From Procambarus clarkii (lineage: Eukaryota > Arthropoda > Malacostraca > Decapoda > Cambaridae): DNA of 64,000 nt. Under the pieces are notes generated by a model. It searched no databases. It was not told where the DNA came from and saw only the letters and a list, made by a program, of their open reading frames with translations. This document shows positions 14,977-26,999 of the stretch, piece by piece; the first letter of the stretch is position 1, and each line of letters starts with the position of its first letter. Made by a program: the position numbers and the translations under genes. Location: assembly GCF_040958095.1 (NCBI RefSeq), contig NC_091165.1, positions 28,412,498-28,476,497 of the forward strand, written 5' to 3'.

Positions 14977-16559
14977 ATGGCCAGGATGGACAAGCTCTCA
15001 CTCCCCATATTAATCACGCCACGCGGACATTCTTTCTGACCATTCCACGTACTCAAATGACTTCACATCTCCTTGTAATATTTTGTTTATGATGCAATTA
15101 ACTTTATATGGAGGCTTCATTTAGTTAATATCCCCTCCATTCCTGTTAACGGCTTATACGCGCACCCGTATGGGCATTCTTACATTTATAATTTACCGAG
15201 AAATTTGATGATGCTATTTATTGACTTTTAAGTTTTGGTTATCTGCTAAGCTGAAGCATTTCCCCAAACGTTGAGTTGGTGCCCGCTGGGAATGTCTGTC
15301 GGCAGCGGGCTCCTCCTTGCTGCTCGGGTTACAGCTTACTGCTCCTGAAGACGCCCACAAATGTATGGTAGAATGTTGGAACTGCAAAAATCTGTGTTTT
15401 CTTTAGCTCTTTTTGTCCCTCTTAGTCTTCTATAACCCAATTTAGATTTCGTCTAGTGTCATATGTTCAGTGGAAGAGTTTGTAATAGTTTGAATTAGAT
15501 TTATTGTGTACCCCCATTACATATCCATCATGTAGGAGCTGGCGTAAAATCAACATGGCTTCAGTTGTATTAGTAGGTCATTATTTAAGACAAACAACTT
15601 GCAAGTGGAAACGATACCGATCTCATTATTTGTTTTAAACATACGCTGAAATAAATAGCTAAAGCCACACAAGACAGTGAGGATGCTGTTCATATTGAAT
15701 GCCACACAGGACTGAGGATGCTGCTCATATTCACTGCCACACAGGAGAGTGAGAATTCTGCCTGGTCTGTTCTCTGTGCGCAGGATTATTCTTTCATAAA
15801 TAAAAAAGTCTCGGTGTCTTCTTCATGTTAATTCTAGCAGCTGTGTGACAACCCATGATAATGCGTATGACTCATTTTATACTGCACATTGACTTTGTAA
15901 CTGTTTAGGATACAGATAAATTCAGATTATTAGCATGTATGGTAATCAAGCACATAGCGTATGAAGGTGATGTAAAAGCTTCAGTCACGTTGATTGACAC
16001 ACAAACAGGCAACCAATTTATTATAATGATTTAGAATATATTTGCAAACATAATCCCACGCGTGTAACGCAGAGAAAATATATGTAATATTTGCAAATAT
16101 TCAGCACAGCGTTTCGGTTTACTCAATAGCTAATAAATAGATTAAAAAGATATATTATTGCAAATGATACTTGACAATTACATATTTAGCTGAGTAATAA
16201 ACATGTATTTACAACCAACCAAACTGGAAGGGTTCATGGGATTAGATTTGTATGCAGCCTAGCGCACTCCTTGACGTCCGCGGCCGCTTAATGGGAAAAA
16301 CACTGCTTTTCTGGTCACCACAAGTCTAACTACTGGGGAAGCGGGTACCATCACTGGCACTCACTGATCCAATTACTTTATGAGGCTTTATGACTTAGGC
16401 GGCAGTAGGGGGGATAGGAAGCTGAGAAGAAATGGGCAAGGCTGGAAGCTCAGCCATCATAAAAAAAGGATGGGATGTGGCTAGAACGGTCAGAAAAATG
16501 GAAATAATAAAGGTTGTGTTAACGCGGTAAATTACACTAGCCTTGAGAGAGTGTACTCA
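14977..16559. other. Gene-free stretch
   Basis: Mixed AT-rich sequence. Short near-repeats such as cacacaggac tgaggatgct at 15660-15760 suggest decayed tandem material. No exon with conserved motifs, RNA gene or identifiable element is seen. Confidence 0.35.
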
Positions 16560-16737
16560 CCTAGAGGAGTGTGGGTGTATTCACTTATTTGCACCGGCAG
16601 GATCCAGCTATTAGCTCTTGGACCCCGGTCTTTCTGACTGTCGGTTGCCTATTGATGTACTGACTGTTGATCTGTTTTCTCTATCGTGTGTGTGTGTACT
16701 CACTTATTTCTGCCTGCAGGATCGCGTTCTAGCTCTT

Positions 16738-16962
16738 GGGCCATCTTGGTGTGTGTATTCACCTAGTTGTGCTTGCGGGGGTTGAGCTCTGGCTCTTTGT
16801 TCCCGCCTCTCAACCGTCAATCAACTGGTGTACAGATTCCTGAGCCTATTGGGCTCTATCATATCTACACTTGAAACTGTATGAAGTCTGCCTCCACCAC
16901 ATTACTTCCTAATGCATTCGACATGTTAACTACTCTGACACTGAAAAAGTTCTTTCTTTTTC
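16738..16962 (-). mobile_element. LINE 3' fragment (CR1/Jockey-like), reverse
   Basis: The inverted 3' end ttcacctagttgtgcttgcg ggggttgagctct is followed by the antisense of the reverse-transcriptase C-terminal region. The same order is seen at 18976-19310. An (AC)n array starts where the coding-derived part stops. Weaker relatives of the 3' end lie at 16555-16735. Confidence 0.8.
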
Positions 16963-17066
<104 letters not shown>

Positions 17067-17306
17067 AGGTAGGGTTGTGAGTTGAGCCTCGACCACCAAC
17101 CCTTTTTTTTTGTTCCCTGCACTCCCCTCGTCGTCCCGTCCGTCCACTCGGGGGAGTGAGGGGAGAATTCAATGATGACAATTGTTCTGGTGACGTGAGC
17201 CTGGTGGCGGCGCTCATGTTAGTTGCTTTGTTGCCACAATGGTGATGCCTTGATCAATCTCGGTTCTTTCTTCATAATTAATTCCCTTTTAAACGGAGAC
17301 AGGAAG

Positions 17307-17609
<303 letters not shown>

Positions 17610-17632
17610 TACCAATCTTGTAAGCCCATAAC

Positions 17633-17752
17633 ACTTGCCTAACTCCTGGGTACCTATTTACTAGTAGATGAATAGAGGCATCAAGCGAAAATCATTTCTG
17701 TCCCGTCCGAGATTCAAACTTGGGATTGTGAGTCAAAAACGAAGCCAACTGT
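17633..17752 (-). mobile_element. SINE family B fragment, reverse
   Basis: Has tgggtacctatttactagta, tcatttctgtcccgtccgag and the inverted B-box region ttcaaacttgggattgtgag. It resembles 49770-49915 closely. Confidence 0.75.
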
Positions 17753-18397
17753 AGAAATCTGGTATCAAAGGAAAATATAAAAAAATAAATAAATGAGAAC
17801 TATGTTGACATAACTCCAGTAGACGGCGCTTAATATGATAATTACGGAGGAAAGGTTCATTCTAGTATTATACATATTTTATTGATAAAAACCGCTATGG
17901 TTTACCCCCCAAAATCTAGAATTAACATTATGGGAAGAGTTAGATATTTCATGAACCTGTTTGATCAGAGCAAAAGGTTAATTTTACCTGAAAATTGCTA
18001 GCCTATCACTGATTAATTGAATACCAGAATGTATGTTTGTTTGTCCATGGTTAGAGGTCAGATATTTGGGGGCTACCCTCACCCAACTATACAGGGGGAA
18101 TGGTCTGGGGTATGCGACGGACATAGGCCGGTTCTATTGGTCCTACTAAGACGGGATAAGGCCAAATATTGAACCCACCTCCCCCCCCCCCTTAGCAAAA
18201 TTGGTGAGAGGTGGCCGGCCGAGTCCCTATAGGTTTCTTCACTAGAAACGATGAACGTGAATTCAGTTCTCTATTACATTTTATAGGATAGAGGAAGAGG
18301 GGAGAGAGTGGAATAGAGTGAAGAAAATGGATAATGCTGAAGGAAAGGTGAGAGGGGGAGAATGAGAGGGAGAGATATGAGAGGGGGAGGGGGGGAT

Positions 18398-18645
18398 CTT
18401 GAGGTTATCTTGAGATGATTTCGGGGCTTTAGTGTCCCCGCGGCCCGGTCCTCGACCAGGCCTCCACCCCCAGGAAGCAGCCCGTGACAGCTGACTAACA
18501 CCCAGGTACCTATTTTACTGCTAGGTAACAGGGGCATAGGGTGAAAGAAACTCGGCCCATTGTTTCTCGCCGGCGCCTGGGATCGAACCCAGGACCACAG
18601 GATCACAAGTCCCGCGTGCTGTCCGCTCGGCCGACCGGCTCCCTG
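18398..18645 (-). mobile_element. SINE family A, reverse, best preserved copy
   Basis: Full length. Read on the minus strand: tRNA-like head with a clear B-box (gggttcgatccc), then the body with ctagcagtaaaataggtacc and the tail through aagccccgaaatcatctcaa. It is the best local reference for the family. Confidence 0.9.
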
Positions 18646-18846
18646 TTATAGATTAATTCAACACCTCGGTAAGATAACAGAAAAACCCTTGATTACCTTC
18701 TTGGTAGACACGTGTGTAATCAGCCATCACGCGGGTAACTCTCCCAGGGCCATATTTAGCCAACGCTCGCCTCACAACAAGAAGTCACTGTCCCTTCTTT
18801 CTCAAGTCAAGGGCCCGATATGAGCAGACACTACGACCCGTTCTTC

Positions 18847-18972
18847 ACTCAGCGTCACTCGCTCATCCTGTAAGTGTACATACTACCACAGTATAAGTAT
18901 TGGGCAACGTCACTCATCCTGTGAGTGAACATATTACCACAGTATAAGTATTGGGCAGCGTCACTCATATTG
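18847..18972. repeat. Roughly 60-bp tandem repeat, about two units
   Basis: The unit cagcgtcactcatcctgtga plus gtgaacatattaccacagta and taagtattggg repeats twice with a partial third. It resembles the interspersed repeat at 21586-21775, which also has gggcagcgccattcatcttg. Confidence 0.7.
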
Positions 18973-18975
18973 TGA

Positions 18976-19310
18976 ATACTCACCTAGTTGGTGAGTAGGG
19001 ATTAAAGGGATTAACGCTTTAGCTCCTTGGTCCCGCCTCTCAACCGTCAATCAACTGGTGTACAGATTTTTTGAGCCTGTTGGGCTCTATCATATCTACA
19101 TTTGAAACTGTGTATGGAGTCAGCCATTGTCCTAATGCATTCCATTTGTTAACTACTCTCACACTGAAAAGTCTTTCTAATGGCTCTGTGGCTCATTTGG
19201 GTATTAAGTTTCCACCTGCGTCCCCTTGTTCGTGTTCCACCCATGGTAAATAGTTTGTCTTTGTCCACCCTGTCAATTCCCCTGAGAATTTTGTAGGTGG
19301 TCATGCTGTG
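18976..19310 (-). mobile_element. LINE reverse-transcriptase C-terminal fragment, reverse
   Basis: On the minus strand a frame gives the TYKI...KLFTMGGTRTR stretch, HRA-type residues and the family 3' end. This is the C-terminal tail of a CR1/Jockey-like reverse transcriptase and corresponds to the part at 28830-29130. It is truncated at its 5' end by a 23-bp tandem repeat (19307-19411, unit gctgtgtatagtgaagattg plus cat). Confidence 0.82.
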
Positions 19311-19411
19311 TATAGTGAAGACTGTATGCTGTGTATAGTGAAGATTGCATGCTGTGTATAGTGAAGATTGTATGCTGTGTATAGTGAAGATTGCATGATG
19401 TGTATAGCGAA
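19307..19411. repeat. 23-bp tandem repeat, about 4.5 units
   Basis: Unit gctgtgtatagtgaagattg plus cat, alternating tgcat and tgtat variants. It begins inside the LINE fragment border. Confidence 0.85.
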
Positions 19412-19859
19412 GCCGGAGCTAAGACGAACACAGCCTACGGACGGTGTGTCAGGGGGGAAGAGGCTTCTTGACAAACCCGCCCCCAAAATGACCGGGGTAA
19501 TTTGGCCCGGGAGTGAGGTCGCCTAATTAGGCCGACCCCCCCAACCACTGTCCCAACGGTTCCCTGGTATTGGGTTACTCCATCCCTTCAAGCAGCATAT
19601 CCTGCTATTATGAATAGGTATAGTAAATAATGCACTGCAATTTTGTGCAGACTCAGTTATGTACAATCATTTATGAATAAACTTTTCGAATTGAATTTGT
19701 GTATTATTATATGTAATGGAGGTGCTGTTTAATGTATTCCAATAAACATAGTATAAGCAGGTAATTGGCTAATTACAAGAGTTTTATGATGGATTTATAA
19801 TAGTTTAAAGTACAGTATGTCCATGTTAGTTGAATTCACTTTTAATGTATCCTTCACTC

Positions 19860-20030
19860 CCATGCTATAAGTGGTACTGGAAAAGATTACAGAGTCACGT
19901 TATGAGCTCAGGAGCGGGTTTTCTTCCTATTGGGGAGTGTTGTACATGCTGCTATGGCGGTATGTCCACTCACAGGATGAGTGGCGCTGCCCAATAAACT
20001 CGCCCCTCGGGGCAAAATTAAAAAAAAAAT
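19860..20030 (-). repeat. Interspersed repeat with gggcgagtttattgggcagc end, reverse
   Basis: Inverted relative of 21586-21775: gcgggttttcttcctattgg, gtccactcacaggatgagtg, then aataaactcgcccctcgggg. A forward piece is also at 14500-14560. Unclassified; possibly a SINE or MITE. Confidence 0.65.
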
Positions 20031-21585
20031 AATTATGAGCTCAGGAACTGAACCCCAATATTCAATTAGCTAAGCAAGTTACAGTGTGGCTGAAAAGTTG
20101 ATTATATCATAGTAATTATTTAAGTATATAGCAGACTGACACTTGAAACGTAAATTCATCTTTAAAAAACATGTCAAAACATAGAATGAAATTACTTAAA
20201 CAGGCGTCTAATAAAATATTAATAAAAATTAGGTCTAAAAAATAAGAATTCATCTTTGCTAATATGTTTGTTTAGACTGATCGCACCTTTACTGACGACC
20301 CCTGTAGCCATTCATGTTTGTGCAAGATACCTTACCTTGAGATGATTTCTGGGCTTAGGGTCCCCGCGGCCCGGTCCTCGACCAGGCCTCCTAACAAGCT
20401 TACGTGTTAAAGAACACATTTACAAGCAATGTTGTAATCTGGGTTTATTTCAGATTAAGGTATTTTTTATTCCTTGTAACCCTGAACGTACAGTAAAAGG
20501 CTTGTATGAAAAATGAAAGGTGTAGGCTTTTCGGGTGATATCTTAATTGTTGGTTGATTAGTAACGGCAGCCTAATGACCCTCTTGCGGTTTATAGGCCT
20601 ATAATCCATTGGGTAATAAACCCACGGGTTCACCTACCAGCCAAAGCAGTAAATACGTTGTTCAAAATACAACTAGAAAAGCGTCAGAAATCGTGAACCT
20701 TTGACATACCTTCAGCTTCCTGAAGTTTAATTATACTTCATTGTGTTTGACAATGTTGTAGTGTTTGATGGCTGCAGACAACGGCATTTATTACGTTATC
20801 CGTGAAAATCTCATGGGGTTAGGGTTACAATATATTTTGATTATTATTCAGGATAGGATGGACCCTAATTACTGCGCGTAATCAGTGATTTTAAATATAT
20901 ATTTATAAATTTGTACCAACAATGTAAATTGGGCTTTAAACTTTAAATAATATATTTGTTTATAAATAAAATGTTATACAATACCATTGTACTTGTAATA
21001 ACGGTACAATTTACGTCAGCGTGAGGAAGCCGCTTCCGTCCTTGGAGGATTAATAACGGTGCTTTCTTTTTCTGCAAGATGTTACTTCCGGCAGCGGCAG
21101 CTACTTTTGGCAGTAACAGTTGTTACAATGGGTCTAGTAACGTTTCAAGTGACGTAGTCTAGCCCTGGCAACCAGCCTGAAGCTTCCTAACTCTTGACTC
21201 TGTGTGAAGCCTATAATATGGCAAAAAAAAAATTATCACATTTTACATTTACATTTTAGGTGATTTTTGTAACGTTCTCTTAGTAATAATCGCTGAATTA
21301 TTATGGTATATAGTTTGGCAAGTCACCGTCTAGGACTTACTGTCATCCCCAGCGCATTCTCACCTCTCCAGTGCTGGCCAGATCCAACGGTGCTTAACCG
21401 AGTGAGGCGCAGATGATCTACTACGCCGCGCCATTGGACAATCAATCATAATAATAATCCAGTGAGGAGGGCGCCTGTCTTTCAAGTTACTCTGACAGAA
21501 CTTGGCAAGTATTCCGTCAAATGTTCGCCTGAGCAAAGTTATCGCAATATTTTGGAATGATTTTGATGTTAATATATATTTTTGT
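20031..21585. other. Gene-free stretch with a more GC-balanced block
   Basis: A SINE A fragment lies at 20333-20393. 21020-21200 and 21300-21480 are less AT-rich (for example gccgcttccgtccttggagg) and could be a promoter or non-coding exon, but no product or splice pair can be supported. The rest is AT-rich with nothing recognised. Confidence 0.3.
20333..20393 (-). mobile_element. SINE family A tail fragment, reverse
   Basis: Only the inverted tail is present: cttgagatgatttctgggct through cggtcctcgaccaggcctcc. Confidence 0.75.
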
Positions 21586-21775
21586 TTATTTTGCCCCGAG
21601 GGGCGAGTTTATTGGGCAGCGCCATTCATCTTGTGAGTGGACACACCGCCATTGCAGCATGTACAACACTCCCCAAAAGGAAGAAAACCCGCTGGGTTGT
21701 TCATCCTGTCACTGGTACCCAGACACAGCTGGGACCTGCTTAACTGTCTCATGTGAACAGCTCCTCAAATAAGAA
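21586..21775 (+). repeat. Interspersed repeat with gggcgagtttattgggcagc end
   Basis: Forward copy of the family at 19860-20030, continuing with ccgctgggttgttcatcctg and cctgcttaactgtctcatgt. The short frame over it has no recognisable product. Confidence 0.65.
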
Positions 21776-22543
21776 GATTATATGCAAATATTTATGAATT
21801 GAAAACCATCAACACACAGGAAAAGTATAGAATGATCGAAAATTGTATTTGTAAAGAATAAGAGTGATTATGCTACTGGGTAGATTTCTGTCATTTATAA
21901 ACAAATTTAGTTATATAAAGCTCTACGCTCAGTGTAATTAAGTGGAATTGTGTTGTTGTGTTTGTAATAAACAGTTACATGCACAGTAATTATAATTACG
22001 GTAATTATGAAAGAACAGATATGCAATATATAGACAATGAGAACAATAGTGGAGATAAACACAGAGGCTGGATGAACCATAAATAGATTCACAACACAAT
22101 TGTACATTGAATTTACTTAACTTCTATAACTTAACATTTACGTTATAGATGTTTCTTTCAAAATTGTTAGTAGAAGTCACTACAGTAGAGTCAGAAGACT
22201 CGTCCTTCCCAGCAGGTGTAAACTATGTATTATTGTCTGTCTTGGAAATGTATATGTGGGGGTGAATTGATTAGAAATAATAAAAAATAAAGCAGCTCCT
22301 TGTGGAGCGAAAGTACTCAAAAATTATTTTCATATTTCGCTATTTTCTTGCATTTTGGGTTCACATGTTCTGTGACATTTTGCACATACACACTCCTAGA
22401 TACCTATATTTACTGCTAGGTGAAGAGAAGTATCAGGCGTAAGAAAGCACCTGTGTGAGTCGCAGATGTAATGTGTGCATGACCAGCTATGGTTCAGTGA
22501 TTACCTTGTCACTGTGGTTGATACCTGATCAACCAGGCTGTGA

Positions 22544-22655
22544 CTCATACGTCAGGCTGCGAGCAACCGCGTCCAACAGCCTGGTTGACCAGTCCAGTAA
22601 CGAGGACCGGGCCGTGGGGACGCTAAGCCCCGAAATCATCTCAAGATAACTTCGA
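22544..22655 (+). mobile_element. SINE family A tail half, forward
   Basis: Contains cgaggaccgggccgtgggga through ccccgaaatcatctcaagat. Preceded by caacagcctggttgaccagt, the inverse of gatcaaccaggctgtgactc at about 22527. Forms a tail-to-tail pair with 22671-22810. Confidence 0.78.
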
Positions 22656-22670
22656 GATAAGAAAATAAGA

Positions 22671-22810
22671 GAGATGATTTCGGGGCTTAGCGTCCCCGCG
22701 GTCCGGTCCTCGACCAGGCCTCCTCTTTGTTACACATCCCCAGGAAGAAGCCCGTAGCAGCTGTCTAACTCCCAGGTACCTATTTACTGCTAGGTAACAG
22801 GGGCATCAAA
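22671..22810 (-). mobile_element. SINE family A tail half, reverse
   Basis: Inverted tail gatttcggggcttagcgtcc through ggtacctatttactgctagg. It ends before the tRNA-like head. With 22544-22655 it forms an inverted pair about 15 bp apart. Confidence 0.82.
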
Positions 22811-22814
22811 CTTC

Positions 22815-22965
22815 GATTGATTGATGAAGATTAAGCCACCCTAGAGGTGGCATGGGCATGAATAGCCCATAAAGAGAGAACATTTCGCTGTTGTTGATGT
22901 TTAAGATTCAGCTACTGGGAACAAAAAGTTCCAAGTAGCACGGGCTATGGTGAGCCCGTAGTGGA
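22815..22965 (+). repeat. Interspersed repeat with agttccaagtagcacgggct
   Basis: The core (agttccaagtagcacgggct atggtgagcc) recurs at 36975-37045 (forward) and 50915-50990 (reverse), each time beside a gttgttgtta-like run. The left part has aagccaccctagaggtggca. Probably a small retroposon. Confidence 0.65.
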
Positions 22966-23342
22966 CTTACCAGGCACAGGAGCGGGGCTGTAACTTGAAC
23001 ACACTTCACTTGGTTGGGATCCTTTATAGTGGAGCAAATATATTATGTAATTTGTAGTTTTTCCTGTAATTAAAGAAGAGGTATTAGTGGCTCAAGTAGA
23101 CTCAACAAACCCATCTCATTAAGCTATTGAGAGTTTGGAGCGAGAGTATTATTGACATAATATACCCGCTTCAATAGCATTGTAAATGGTATACGGAATC
23201 CTATCCTCTCCATAAAATAAACAAAATAAATAAGTATCTCTCAAAATAAATGATCTCTCAAATTTCACATACACGGAGAAAATAAGCGAATGTAATGCTT
23301 GTTTTGAACGAATCGTAGGCTTACAATTACTGTTATTATTAG

Positions 23343-23430
23343 GTTCAATTCAAGTTCAAGTATGTTTATTGAGATAAGCAATAAATACATCTCAAAGGGA
23401 TAGAGTAGCTTAGGCTATTTCTACCCCCCA
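23343..23430 (-). mobile_element. Retroposon 3' end with TTGAAC tail, reverse
   Basis: Inverted copy of the ends at 14128-14250 and 55715-55802: caattcaagttcaagtatgt through aagggatagagtagcttagg. Confidence 0.75.
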
Positions 23431-24418
23431 ATTTATTATTAGGGGTTGTAATGTATTCCCAGCAGGAGTTCCCATGCTCCCACATAATGCTGTCTCCACC
23501 TCCCCAGGCGTACACCACCCACCCTGACTATCCTGCCATTGAAATATTGCCCCGTATAAGCGTTCACTTCCGCTGTCTGCTCCCAGGTATAATAGCCTCA
23601 TTGTCTGCAGAATTGCGTAGCCTACCGAGCGAGCCAAATTGTCCCTTAAAGTTCCCAACTATACATGCCTATACTATACTATATATTAAAGTTAAATTAT
23701 ACTATACTATATATTACTATACTATAATATACTATTATATTATACAACTATACTATATATTAAAGTTCCCAACTATACATGCCTGAGAAAAACTTGCCTA
23801 AAATACATAAATTTCTTGAAAACTAAATTATTAGTCGATTGAGCAAATTTATTTATGTCAGCAATTCATGAGTGATAAATTACATCAAGGTTGGAAGAAT
23901 CAAGAATCATGATCATTATGGACAATGAAGTTCAATAGTGTATTTAAGGAACTGGATTTATGCAGATTAATGAAACTAAATTTATGCATTATTATTAGGC
24001 AATTACGTTTATTGTTTGTTACATGTGCACGGACTCTAATTAATATGTGAAGAATTTATCTATAGAAATATAGCCCTCTAAATACATTTGTCACTCAGGC
24101 TATATTAATTATGCATTCCATAAATTTTAATGTATAAATTGCCTACATTACAAAAATATTCCATATGTAACGATTGAGAGGGAGAGAGAGACAACTATTC
24201 AGTAGCAAATATACTCATGATCAGAAGCAATTTTACTATGAATAATACATTTCTTTGCAGATAAATATGTTAAAAAAGTCATCATATATATTATAACTGA
24301 ATGGAATATGTAACGAGTATGCAATAAATTATATGGGTTCTGTGTCAAGCTAAAATTATGCATTATAATTCATTATACGTCTCGTGTAAATTCCTTTGAC
24401 CATTACGCTAGAGGCACT
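23431..24418. other. Gene-free stretch
   Basis: 23440-23660 is less AT-rich and holds an 82-residue minus-strand frame that I do not recognise. 23640-23785 has a duplicated ttaaagttcccaactataca around a TA-rich core. The rest is AT-rich with no recognised element. Confidence 0.35.
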
Positions 24419-25160
24419 ATGAAGAGGCCCTGTGGCACCGCATGGCGGGTGAGAGGCACTATGGCACCGCATGGCGGGTGAGAGGCCCTGTGGCACCGCA
24501 TGGCGGGTGAGAGGCTCTGTGGCACCGCATGGCGGGTGAGAGGCTCCTGTGGCACCGCATGGCGGGTGAGAGGCTCTGTGGCACCGCATGGCGGGTGAGA
24601 GGCTCTGTGGCATCGCATGGCGGGTGAGAGGCTCTGTGGCACCGCATGGCGGGTGAGAGGCTCTGTGGCACCGCATGTCGGGTGAGAGGCTCTGTGGCAC
24701 CGCATGTCGGGTGAGAGGCTCTGTGGCACCGCATGGCGGGTGAGAGGCTCCTGTGGCACCGCGTGGCGGGTGAGAGGCCCCTGTGGCACCGCATGGCGGG
24801 TGAGAGGCTCTGTGGCACCGCATGTCGGGTGAGAGGCTCTGTGGCACCGCATGTCGGGTGAGAGGCTCTGTGGCACCGCATGTCGGGTGAGAGGCTCTGT
24901 GGCACCGCATGGCGGGTGAGAGGCTCCTGTGGCACCGAGTGGCGGGTGAGAGGCCCCTATGGCACCGCATGGCGGGTGAGAGGCTCTGTGGCACCGCATG
25001 TCGGGTGAGAGGCTCTGTGGCACCGCATGTCGGGTGAGAGGCTCTGTGGCACGGCATGGCGGGTGAGAGGCTCCTGTGGCACCGCATGGCGGGTGAGAGG
25101 CCCCTGTGGCACCGCATGGCGGGTGAGAGGCCCTGTGGCACCGCATGTCGGGTGAGTGGC
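24419..25160. repeat. 29-bp minisatellite, about 25 units
   Basis: The unit tctgtggcaccgcatggcgg plus gtgagaggc repeats with 29- and 30-bp length variants and a few base variants (atgtcgg for atggcgg). Frames on the minus strand (SHPPCGATEPLTR-like) arise from the repeat and are not genes. Confidence 0.97.
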
Positions 25161-25410
25161 ACTATACCACCACACATGGCGGCTGAGAAGGACCGTGGCA
25201 GCTTGGCCTGGCACCGCTCGCTTAATGAGTGAGACTGGCACTGCCTGGCGGGTTAAAACACTGCCACAAAGTTTAGCGAGTGAGAGAGGCACTGTAGCAC
25301 CGCTTGGCGAGTGAAAGAGCCACTATGGCACCGCTAAGCGAGTAAAAGAGCCACTGTGGCACCGCTTGGCGAGTGAGAGAGCCACTATGGCACCGCTTGG
25401 CCAAGTGACT
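25160..25410. repeat. Diverged 31-bp edge of the minisatellite
   Basis: Related units of 31 bp, gtgaaagagccactatggca plus ccgctaagcga, diverge from the 29-bp core. This is the decayed flank of the same array. Confidence 0.85.
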
Positions 25411-26159
25411 TCAACTCGCCAGCGGAAAAGTTCATAGTTGGCGCGGCGGTCCTGCGAGCGGTCCGTCCCACCCTAGGACGCGGCCCATCGCCACCACTCT
25501 GCCACCTCTCCCTTATACCCACTCTTTTTACCCCCTTATCCCCCCCTAACCCATCAATCATACTTAAACTAGAGTTAAATAAATGGTGGAGTCAATTCTG
25601 TATATGGGTAGATTGATTTTTAGGGTCGTAGGGTGAGGTTTGGGTGTAGTTGAAGGGTAGAGGTGGCAGCGTGGGGCGGGCGGGTGTGGGGTGGGAAGGA
25701 GACACAACACACCATCAGAGACCCTAGAGTACCGGACAAGTGCACTCCCCACACTCTCACTCGGGATTATTCTTAACTCTCCAGCATCATGAGTCGATGG
25801 TAAGCTCTTCCCAAGGGGTGAGTGTGGCTAGCAGGGCCGCCCATCACGCTCTCACATGGGAGAGTTAAGGGAGAAGGGTGTGTGTGTGTGTTTTAACAAA
25901 GGGTGTTGTGGTGAGGGGGTGAGAGAGTGTGTTGCCACCACCCGCATACCGCCATATATACTTCTCTCTCTCTCTCACTCCTCTCTCACCACGTCTCCTG
26001 CTACGGCCCACATCAGGGGTGTAGGAGTGTGTGGTCCTACACCACACTTGGGTCCCCTAACGGGTGTAGGAGCGTGTATGATGATGAGTTCCTCTCAACA
26101 TTCACTTATTGTGTTCTCCCTCAAGACCATATTTTGTCCCCTCTCCTGTTTGATACAAC
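25411..26159. other. GC-balanced gap between minisatellites
   Basis: 25430-25510 is GC-rich (gttggcgcggcggtcctgcg). 25789-25799 reads ATG AGT CGA TG before a gtaagc donor, whose phase would fit the acceptor at 29398, but this is not enough to call an exon. 25950-26060 is pyrimidine-rich with two gggtgtaggagygtgt copies. Confidence 0.3.
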
Positions 26160-26745
26160 CCCCACACTCTCCCACAACCTCTCTCCCACACCCTCTCTCC
26201 CACAACCTCTCTCCCACACCCTCTCTCCCACACCCTCTCTCCCACAACCTCTCCCACAACCTCTCTCCCACACCCTCTCCCCCACACCCTCTCCCCCACA
26301 CCCTCTCCCCCACACCCTCTCCCCCACACCCTCTCCCACAACCTCTCTCCCACAACCTCTCCCACAACCTCTCCCACAACCTCTCTCCCACAACCTCTCT
26401 CCCACAACCTCTCCCCCACAACCTCTCCCCCACAACCTCTCCCCCACAACCTCTCCCCCACAACCTCTCTCCCACAACCTCTCTCCCACAACCTCTCCCC
26501 CACAACCTCTCTCCCACAACCTCTCTCCCACAACCTCTCCCCCACAACCTCTCCCCCACAACCTCTCCCCCACAACCTCTCCCCCACAACCTCTCCCCCA
26601 CAACCTCTCCCCCACAACCTCTCCCCCACAACCTCTCTCCCACAACCTCTCTCCCACAACCTCTCTCCCACAACCTCTCCCCCACAACCTCTCCCCTACA
26701 ACCTCTCCCCTACAACCTCTCCCCCACAACCTCTCTCCCAAGCTC
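26160..26745. repeat. 15-bp pyrimidine-rich minisatellite
   Basis: The unit ctctcccccacaacc (C/T variant at position 6; some units cacacc for cacaac) repeats about 38 times with a few 9-10 bp shortened units. The strands are strongly asymmetric (C/T/A only on plus). Open in all frames on both strands; not coding. Confidence 0.96.
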
Positions 26746-26999
26746 TCTTCCACCTCATATGTAGCCGTAAGAAGTCTCTTCAGTGTACGAGTTAAACTCG
26801 TTAATTATTGGTTTGCCGCGTGTTAATGACACGTGTAATTGTTTTCACGTTAATATAATTACTGCATGACGTGTGTTGACGTGTGTGGGGCAGCCAGACG
26901 TGGTTTTCAATGTTTTGTTTATTAGTTTGCATAATATTTATATTAACTGCAGTTCCTACCACTCGGTTCCTGCCATTTTTAGTGTTTGTCAGGTGGTCT

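Noticed and set aside
23410-23658. 82-residue minus-strand frame as a gene
   Set aside because: No motif, splice partner or related copy could be recognised; length is within chance for this composition.
24356-25292. Long Arg/His/Pro-rich minus-strand frames
   Set aside because: Products of the 29-bp minisatellite; all frames are open because the unit has no stop on that strand.
24419-25410. CRISPR-like regular repeats
   Set aside because: The units are contiguous with no unique spacers, so this is a minisatellite; the same holds for the other arrays.
25856-26826. Ser/Pro/Leu-rich plus-strand and Gly/Glu/Arg-rich minus-strand frames of 200-300 residues
   Set aside because: They come from the 15-bp (CTCTCCCCCACAACC) array.
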